This document shows positions 24,673-30,087 of a stretch of 32,870 bases of DNA, one piece after another. Source of the stretch: a virus. The translations under genes were made by a program, and so were the position numbers. The stretch's first letter is position 1; every line of letters begins with the position of its first letter. The stretch is from positions 1-32,870 of the IMG/VR virus record IMGVR_UViG_3300021356_000085. One strand, given 5' to 3'. A model generated the notes under the pieces. It made no database searches and was not told where the DNA came from. It saw only the letters and a program-made list of their open reading frames with translations.

Positions 24673-26449
24673 GCACCTGATACGACAACTCAATTCAAAC
24701 CAAGATTCCTTTAAATTAACGGGATCTGGTTTAGGCGTTAGGGACAAACTTTCTAAGGTTGGTCTGGATACCTCCGCGAAATCCTTTCGTCTCGGTGGAA
24801 GAACAAAAGCATCCTCTGTAAATTTAGCAGCGGATAGAGACGCCAAAACCACAACACAAGCCGTAAACAATGCAATCGGAAACGGTGATGTGATGCTTAT
24901 GGATACTCGACAGGTTTACTTCAGAAGACCTGTCACTCGATCTGCGATCAACATTTACAACCCACGAAAAGTTGAAATTGGGGCTGGTAGTGGAGGATCC
25001 AAAGATCAAACAACCGAAGCAGAGAAAAGAGAACAGGAACTAGAAGCAAGACGACGACGAAGAAGAATGGCTCTTCTTACGGGTGGTGCCGCGGGAGGAG
25101 CGGCCGCAGGGTCAGCCTCCGATAGCGGTGGAGGTGGTGGTGACGAATCAGATGAAGAAAGTTTATTTTCATTAGACACTGCGTTGGACGCACTTGGGGC
25201 ATTTGCAGGTGTATCTGCTTTGGGTGGTGTATTCAAAAAACTCCTAAATTTCAGAAAAAGTATTATTCTTAGGGGTGCAGTAAAACTCGCCGGTGTCTCA
25301 GGATTAAGCAGGGCTAGAACAGCAAAAACAACAGCACCAAAAGCACCAACACCAAAGGCACCAGCACCAAAAGCAACAGCACCAAAAGCAACCCCAAAAT
25401 TAGATACCAGAGTAGGCAGATACCGTGACCCCGTGACAGGAAGGTTTACCTCGGCTCCCAAACCTACACCAACAGTTAAACCATCCGCAGCCACAAGATT
25501 TGGTGGAGCAGCAAAAGCAGTGGGAAGCGGTGTTGCCCGTGGCGCAGGTATGGTAACGAGACTCGCCGGCGGGCCCGTTGGAGTTGCATTAATCGCAGCA
25601 GAGTTAATCGGACAAGAATATATAAGACGCCTACAGGAAAGCACGGAAGCACAGAATATTGCAAATGCCTCACATGCACGAAGAAGAGGAAATGCATTTT
25701 TTACTTCCACTGGCCAACCACTTGGTGAATTTTCAGAAAACGATCCTGGCTTCGTAAGGAGCATTGTGCAGGACAGAGCAAATCTTGTTAACAACACTCT
25801 TACTGTAGTAGGTGTGGTAAGAGGTGCAAAAGAAGCATTCTTGGTGGGAGATGACACTCAAGGAAGCATATATCTAAAATCCATTGAACCTCTACTAGAA
25901 GAAAGAGCAAGAATCGCAGGTAGACTCGGTGGAGTAATGCTCGCCGAAAACATGATTTCTTCACCAGGCGAAGTAAACATTCTAGGAAGGTTAAGCCCTG
26001 GTTCAGTCGGGGGAATAGATTTTAATGTTGAGCCAGGTTTGGATCAGGAAGTTCAAAGAGACTTGGACTTAATGAGAAAATCACAGTCCATGTTCGCGGT
26101 TTTCGACAAGAAAGATATAGACAATGCAAAAAGTAATCTACGAGTGACAGATACTGACCTTATTCTAGAAACGACGGGAAAAAGAAGACAGCAATACGAA
26201 TCTGCGAAAGCCGCTCAGGGTATTGAATCGACACCATCAATGGTGGATGTTGCTCCTCCAACCAATGGCATGACTCCCACGGGAACTGCAACTGAAACTC
26301 CACCCGTAATCATAAACAATCAATCCGCACCCGCTCCCTCTCCTCCTCTACCAGAAACTAAATTAGACACCAGAGGTGATGAAGCCAGAGACATACGAGA
26401 CTTGTCAATCGGAAACGGTCAAATGACTGGTGGACCAGGCATAGACTAA
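24662..26449 (+). CDS. Tape-measure / hub protein candidate (gp29 position, 595 aa)
   Basis: It starts inside the end of the gp26 -1 frame, the usual place for a tail tape-measure gene. The length (595 aa) is nearly that of T4 gp29 (590 aa), the tape measure of a tail of about 100 nm. Arg-rich helical sequence (EKREQELEARRRRRRMALL at about 120-138) is followed by small-residue hydrophobic stretches: GGAAGGAAAGSAS, LDALGAFAGVSALGGVF and AGGPVGVALIAAELI. A Lys/Ala/Pro repeat (APKAPTPKAPAPKATAPKAT, about 224-243) and a GRYRDPVTGRFTS motif (about 252-264) lie between them. The C-terminal 100 residues are Pro/Thr-rich. Start context is weak (AAAAAGA), consistent with coupling. A strong hairpin follows the stop. 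The role rests on position, length and composition, not on clear sequence homology. Confidence 0.6.
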   Translation: MAIKHLIRQLNSNQDSFKLTGSGLGVRDKLSKVGLDTSAKSFRLGGRTKASSVNLAADRDAKTTTQAVNNAIGNGDVMLMDTRQVYFRRPVTRSAINIYNPRKVEIGAGSGGSKDQTTEAEKREQELEARRRRRRMALLTGGAAGGAAAGSASDSGGGGGDESDEESLFSLDTALDALGAFAGVSALGGVFKKLLNFRKSIILRGAVKLAGVSGLSRARTAKTTAPKAPTPKAPAPKATAPKATPKLDTRVGRYRDPVTGRFTSAPKPTPTVKPSAATRFGGAAKAVGSGVARGAGMVTRLAGGPVGVALIAAELIGQEYIRRLQESTEAQNIANASHARRRGNAFFTSTGQPLGEFSENDPGFVRSIVQDRANLVNNTLTVVGVVRGAKEAFLVGDDTQGSIYLKSIEPLLEERARIAGRLGGVMLAENMISSPGEVNILGRLSPGSVGGIDFNVEPGLDQEVQRDLDLMRKSQSMFAVFDKKDIDNAKSNLRVTDTDLILETTGKRRQQYESAKAAQGIESTPSMVDVAPPTNGMTPTGTATETPPVIINNQSAPAPSPPLPETKLDTRGDEARDIRDLSIGNGQMTGGPGID

Positions 26450-26450
26450 A

Positions 26451-26480
26451 AAAGCAGGCGCCCCGAAAGGCGCCTGCTTT
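26451..26480. terminator. Bidirectional intrinsic terminator
   Basis: A perfect 12-bp GC-rich stem (AAAGCAGGCGCC / GGCGCCTGCTTT) with a 6-base loop lies between the convergent stops of the gp29 candidate and gp32. On the minus strand the stem is followed by a run of six T; on the plus strand by CTTTGTTTC. It should end gp32 transcription and probably the gp4-gp29 operon as well. Confidence 0.92.
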
Positions 26481-26501
26481 GTTTCACACATCCTGAAGAT
26501 A

Positions 26502-27401
26502 TCAATCGTCAGCAAGTGAGTTGAAGTAGGACATGGCGTCCGCACTCTCATCAAACTTGTTGATATCCTCTTCGTCGGTGGATGTGTTTTCCGTGGGAGT
26601 CTGCGGAGTATTCACAGAAGTATCATGACTCACATTATCACGCTCCGCACTTGCGACCCCACGCTCATCACCCAGAAGAACCTCATCAAGGCGAGCCTTG
26701 AGTTCGTCGTACGACTTGAAGTTCTTGGGATCTGAGAACTCTCCAAGGAGATACTGGCTCTTCCAAAGACGCTCAAGTCGCTCATCGTCCCCGTCGTACA
26801 AAGCAGCGGGAGACTCGAACTCAGACTTGTCGTAGTTGACAAAACCAGAAACCTTACGCACCTTCAACTTGAAGTTTGCGCCGCCCCAATAATCAAAAGG
26901 ATTCACCTTCTCCTCGTCTTGGAATTCAGGATTCATCGCTTCCTGAATCTTATCGAAGATCTTCTTGCCAAACTTGAACAGGAAGATCTTTCCTTCGTTC
27001 TGTGGATTCGCGGGATCACTTACCACAAGAATGTTGGAGATGTAACTGAGTCGTCGCTTGCGATCCCGTGCGATATCTTTATCCGACTCAACGCCGCTGT
27101 TCCAGAGACGACTGTTCATCTCAGAAACAGGATCCTTCTGACCCAGAGTGGTAAGAGAGTTCTCAATGTACCACCCGCCAGGGCCCTTGAATCCGTGGTT
27201 ATACAACTTCACCCACGGAATGTCTTCTCCATCACTTGCAGGGAGAAAACGAATAACGGCAAAACCATTACCAGACTTGTCCAGTTCAGGCCGCCAGAAC
27301 CGATCGTCCTTGTAGGACTTCTTGTTCTCACTTGCCTCCATCTCCTTCTGGAGACTATCAAGGCTTCCTTGTGAACGCTTCTTAAAATCGCTGAAACTCA
27401 T
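26502..27401 (-). CDS. gp32: Single-stranded DNA-binding protein gp32
   Basis: T4 gp32 homologue, 299 aa (T4 301 aa), coating ssDNA in replication, recombination and repair. The start is the ATG at 27401 with AAGGA 7 bases upstream; an in-frame GTG at 27425 lies in a hairpin loop. An N-terminal cooperativity motif (FKKRSQGS, residues 6-13) resembles the T4 LAST motif KRKST. The OB core shows GNGFAVIRFLP (45-55), NHGF (68-71), NILVVSDPANPQNEGK (123-138), FGKKIFDKI and VSGFVNYDKS. The acidic C-terminus ends AMSYFNSLADD, as expected for partner binding. The zinc ligands of T4 (His64, Cys77, Cys87, Cys90) are not kept: His69 remains but the protein has no cysteine at all. It has its own strong promoter and a structured leader. 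Identification is certain. Confidence 0.96.
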   Translation of the reverse strand: MSFSDFKKRSQGSLDSLQKEMEASENKKSYKDDRFWRPELDKSGNGFAVIRFLPASDGEDIPWVKLYNHGFKGPGGWYIENSLTTLGQKDPVSEMNSRLWNSGVESDKDIARDRKRRLSYISNILVVSDPANPQNEGKIFLFKFGKKIFDKIQEAMNPEFQDEEKVNPFDYWGGANFKLKVRKVSGFVNYDKSEFESPAALYDGDDERLERLWKSQYLLGEFSDPKNFKSYDELKARLDEVLLGDERGVASAERDNVSHDTSVNTPQTPTENTSTDEEDINKFDESADAMSYFNSLADD

Positions 27402-27403
27402 AT

Positions 27404-27461
27404 GAGTATCCTTTCCGCGAGGCACTCCCTCGCACTTGAGTTACGCTGGGAACTCCCCAGC
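27404..27461 (-). promoter_or_regulatory. gp32 mRNA leader: two tandem hairpins with possible pseudoknots
   Basis: Hairpin 1 (27461-27445): GCTGGG stem, GAGTT loop, CCCAGC. Its loop is fully complementary to AACTC at 27442-27438. Hairpin 2 (27433-27417): GCGAGG stem, GAGTG loop, CCTCGC. Its GAGT is complementary to ACTC at 27407-27404, between the ribosome site and the ATG, so the AAGGA would lie in the crossing loop. T4 gene 32 mRNA is known to be autoregulated through gp32 binding nucleated at a leader pseudoknot, so a similar role is inferred here. Confidence 0.65.
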
Positions 27462-27471
27462 ACTGAATAGT

Positions 27472-27499
27472 AGTATAGTATGTTTTGTTGAGATGTCAA
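27472..27499 (-). promoter_or_regulatory. Near-consensus sigma70 promoter for gp32
   Basis: On the minus strand TTGACA (27499-27494), a 16-base spacer and TATACT (27477-27472). Transcription should start near 27465, just before leader hairpin 1. The -35 box begins 3 bases after the gp33 stop. A consensus host-type promoter suits early expression of gp32. Confidence 0.82.
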
Positions 27500-27501
27500 T
27501 A

Positions 27502-27720
27502 TTAAATCGGAAGTTTTGGGGTAGAGGGCAGCATGTTGAGACTTTCACCCTCTGCCTGAATCTTCTCGATTACTGGTTTTGATAAATACTTTGCAGCGAT
27601 GGCAGGTTCGACTCCGTGCTTCTCACAGAGATCAACGATCGCATCAATGTACGATCCGCCATTTGCGTTTACAGATTCTTGGAGATCCGTGGTGAACATT
27701 CTTTCAACTTTTTCAAACAT
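27502..27720 (-). CDS. gp33: Late promoter transcription accessory protein gp33
   Basis: The 72-aa protein starts at the ATG at 27720 with AAAGGAA 8 bases upstream; a longer in-frame reading to 27864 enters the promoter region and looks artefactual. Residues 22-58 (GSYIDAIVDLCEKHGVEPAI and then KPVIEKIQAEG) align with T4 gp33 (MSYLEATTAFLEENSIPETQ, then SGIIEKIQSEA), the part that binds the RNA polymerase beta flap. gp33 lets the sliding clamp activate late promoters with gp55. T4 gp33 is 112 aa and ends in a hydrophobic clamp-binding motif (LDFLL); this one ends LPSTPKLPI. It lies directly upstream of gp32, similar to T4, where genes 33, 59 and 32 cluster, but gp59 is absent between them here. 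Confidence 0.85.
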   Translation of the reverse strand: MFEKVERMFTTDLQESVNANGGSYIDAIVDLCEKHGVEPAIAAKYLSKPVIEKIQAEGESLNMLPSTPKLPI

Positions 27721-27745
27721 GATGTGGATTCCTTTCACATAAAGA

Positions 27746-27773
27746 ATCTTACCACAGATACTATCCCAGTCAA
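27746..27773 (-). promoter_or_regulatory. Extended -10 promoter for gp33
   Basis: On the minus strand TTGACT (27773-27768), 16 bases, then TAAGAT (27751-27746) preceded by TGG, which is an extended -10 (TGn). It lies 25 bases before the gp33 ATG. Read-through into gp32 is possible because no terminator separates the two genes. Confidence 0.65.
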
Positions 27774-27774
27774 G

Positions 27775-27784
27775 TATATATATT
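27775..27784 (+). promoter_or_regulatory. Candidate late promoter for the 755-aa/816-aa gene pair
   Basis: TATATATATT lies 35 bases before the ATG of the 755-aa gene, in the right place for a T4-type late -10 element (TATAAATA), with no -35 partner. It abuts the -35 box of the gp33 promoter on the opposite strand, so the two would start back to back. It is the only TATA-like word in the gap. Confidence 0.4.
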
Positions 27785-27818
27785 AAGAATATCCCAATTA
27801 CGCTGGAGAGATTAAAAA

Positions 27819-30086
27819 ATGTCAGACAACACAACCGACAATGTGTTCGTAACGACTGGCACATCTGCCGCAGGAGCAGGAGTAGCCACCGACTTTGTAA
27901 ATGTAGGTGGAGTCACTGCCCACTACCAATATGTAAAACTGGTGTTCGGTAACGACAACACTGCCACCTATGTCAGTAAGACAAGCGGCCAGCACCTCCC
28001 AGTTCAACTGTTCTCGGGTGGCTCTGCTCTCGGTGTTCAGGGATCTGCGTTAAAGACCTACCTTGATGCATCTGGCATCACAATGAATGTAAGCGTCAAC
28101 GCACTAGGAATCACCGCTGTTGCCGTAGAAGGTGTAGCCACCTCAACCGCTCCACTCATGGTATCGGGAACCACCGCTATCGGTGGAGCCGTAGGAGTCA
28201 CGGGTAATGTAGCCGTATCTGGTTCGGTTACTTCTACCGTTTCTGGTGGTGTCACCGTTGGTGGTTTCACTCAAGCAATATTCCCCGTTTTAATCTCAGG
28301 AACAACAGCAATCGGTGGAGCCGTAGGAGTCACGGGTGATGTGGCTGTTTCAGGTTCCGTTACCTCCACGGTGTCGGGTGGAGTTACGGTTGGTGGATTT
28401 ACTCAAGCAACCTTCCCAGTTCTAATCTCGGGAACAACCGCGATTGGTGGCGCCGTCGGTGTCACAGGAACTGTTACCGCAATTGCGACCGACTTGGATA
28501 TTCGAGGTCTAACCTTCGGCGTATCAGGATTTACTGGATCAACTGCGGGTGATGTTGACCACGCCATCGTCCAAGGAATCAGCGGAGCATTCCCAGTATC
28601 AACCCTCATCCGAGGATACTCTGCTGGAAATGATCTAGGAACACCAATTGCCGCTTCTGGTGATGCTCTCAAAGTAGCACTAACAGATGCAACAATCAAT
28701 GCAACAGTGAATGTTGGATCAGAGGTTGGAATTAACAGCACAAACACTTTCATTCAGGTCTCTGGAAGTTCGGCTGGAAACTCACACGCACATCCAGTAA
28801 TCATCGGAGGATGTGCAGGAGCAACCGCGATCGGTGTTACACTATCTCACACAGTCGCAGTGACAGGCACTGTTGGACTCACAGGTTCACAAACAGTCAC
28901 TGCCGCCGATCTTGACATTCGCGGACTCTCATTTGGTGTCTCTGGATTCACAGGATCCACAGCAGGAGATGTTGATCATGTAATAGTTCAAGGTCTCAGT
29001 GGTGCATTCCCAGTCGGAACTGTTCTTCACGGAATGACAACTGGTGCTGGTGGTGGTCCAATCGCACTCAGCACCGTATTCAATGGTAACACCCCAACTC
29101 TACAAACTGATCTGCTTTCTGCGACGGGAATTACAAACGGAACTGCCGTACAAATTCAAGGTAGACATGATGGTCTGACCCTACAACCCGTTTACATCGC
29201 GGGTGTGGGCAGCACAAGTGCAGCGGGTGGTGTCTCCCCAACCGAAGGACTCGTCGGAGTTACCTTTGACCTAGTAAACGGTCTTCCAATCTCAGGTGGA
29301 CTCACCGCAGTCGAGGGATCCAGTTTCGGAGCCGTTGCCTCGTTGCTGCACGGTACAAGTGGCGCATCGGTGCTACCAGTCGGTGTTTCGGGAGATTCGA
29401 TCAAGGTTTCTGTGGTTGGTGCCGCAATCAACGCAACCATCAGTGATACAGACCTCACGATCGCAGGAGGAACCATTGAAATCGGTGGTGGAACTCTCGA
29501 CAGTGCAACCGTCGTTGGAGGAACACTCGACAGCGTTACCATCACAGGAGGAACGGTCGGAATCACTTTCCCCGACCTGTACCAAATCAAGGGTCTCTCT
29601 GGTGGACTAACCAACATCTATGCAGGTATTACAGGAGTATGTGCAGGTGTCTCTGCCATAGCATCCGCAACTGACTCTAATGCCACAGCGATTGGTACAC
29701 TTGGAACTGAAGTTGGTAGTCTTGCCACGGAGGTTGGAACCATCGCCAGCGACATCCCGGGAAATGTAGTATCAACTATTGGTTCTGCACCAAGCAAGAG
29801 AGTATTCGTAGAGGCCACAGCACCCTCCACAGTTAAATTAGCGTCATTAAATGTTGGCTCAGGTGCAGCCTCAACACCGTTCGGATCGAATGGTCTGCGA
29901 AGTGGAGCGAGAGTCAGACTTCATCCAGAGGCAAGTGGTATCGTATTTCTCAATGGCGGAATAAATGCAGGATACCCACTCACAGCAGGTGATGAAGTGT
30001 TCATTGAATGTGACAACTTCTCTAGAATAACCGTAAGTGCCGCTGCAGGCGGATCAAACATGATAGTCTTTGCACTAGGATCCTAA
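27819..30086 (+). CDS. Repeat-built virion structural protein (755 aa)
   Basis: GGAGAG stands 9 bases before the ATG. The protein is low-complexity beta (Gly, Val, Thr, Ser, Ala) with two repeat families. The first is a 44-aa unit (SGTTAIGGAVGVTG, then VAVSGSVTSTVSGGVTVGGF) present twice in full and once in part from residue 114. The second is a 36-aa unit (DLDIRGLTFGVSGFTGST) at about residues 225 and 364. Residues about 540-600 hold shorter SGGTIEIGGGTLDS-type rungs. The last 90 residues form a separate beta domain (GARVRLHPEASGIVFLNGGI, then GYPLTAGDEVFIECDN) of a kind I recall at the ends of marine phage virion proteins. There is no signal peptide. It is probably a fibrous decoration or fibre protein; placement on head or tail is unknown. 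Coupled to the next gene. Confidence 0.7.
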   Translation: MSDNTTDNVFVTTGTSAAGAGVATDFVNVGGVTAHYQYVKLVFGNDNTATYVSKTSGQHLPVQLFSGGSALGVQGSALKTYLDASGITMNVSVNALGITAVAVEGVATSTAPLMVSGTTAIGGAVGVTGNVAVSGSVTSTVSGGVTVGGFTQAIFPVLISGTTAIGGAVGVTGDVAVSGSVTSTVSGGVTVGGFTQATFPVLISGTTAIGGAVGVTGTVTAIATDLDIRGLTFGVSGFTGSTAGDVDHAIVQGISGAFPVSTLIRGYSAGNDLGTPIAASGDALKVALTDATINATVNVGSEVGINSTNTFIQVSGSSAGNSHAHPVIIGGCAGATAIGVTLSHTVAVTGTVGLTGSQTVTAADLDIRGLSFGVSGFTGSTAGDVDHVIVQGLSGAFPVGTVLHGMTTGAGGGPIALSTVFNGNTPTLQTDLLSATGITNGTAVQIQGRHDGLTLQPVYIAGVGSTSAAGGVSPTEGLVGVTFDLVNGLPISGGLTAVEGSSFGAVASLLHGTSGASVLPVGVSGDSIKVSVVGAAINATISDTDLTIAGGTIEIGGGTLDSATVVGGTLDSVTITGGTVGITFPDLYQIKGLSGGLTNIYAGITGVCAGVSAIASATDSNATAIGTLGTEVGSLATEVGTIASDIPGNVVSTIGSAPSKRVFVEATAPSTVKLASLNVGSGAASTPFGSNGLRSGARVRLHPEASGIVFLNGGINAGYPLTAGDEVFIECDNFSRITVSAAAGGSNMIVFALGS
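28158..28469 (+). repeat. 132-bp in-frame tandem repeat, 2.4 copies
   Basis: Units at 28158-28289 and 28290-28421, plus a partial third at 28422-28469. The 44-residue translations are almost identical, while the DNA differs at many third positions; a short stretch (ATCGGTGGAGCCGTAGGAGT) is identical in the first two. This indicates an old duplication held at protein level. Confidence 0.88.
28491..28598 (+). repeat. 36-codon repeat, copy 1 (copy 2 at 28908-29015)
   Basis: DLDIRGLTFGVSGFTGSTAG, continuing DVDHAIVQGISGAFPV, recurs 417 bases later with only a few conservative changes (DLDIRGLSFGV; HVIVQGLSGAFPV). Again the DNA has drifted mostly at third positions. Confidence 0.88.
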
Positions 30087-30087
30087 T

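Noticed and set aside
25006-25857. Long open frame (283 codons) on the minus strand opposite the tape-measure candidate
   Set aside because: It is Ala/Pro/Ser/Leu-rich as expected for the complement of a Gly/Ala/Arg-rich gene, has no supporting ribosome site, and lies wholly inside a gene with better coding character.
27402-27425. Upstream GTG start for gp32
   Set aside because: It falls in a hairpin loop with no ribosome site; the ATG at 27401 has AAGGA and matches the gp32 N-terminus.
27502-27864. Longer 120-codon version of gp33
   Set aside because: The added N-terminus crosses the gp33 promoter and the opposite gene start; the ATG at 27720 has a proper ribosome site and fits the family.
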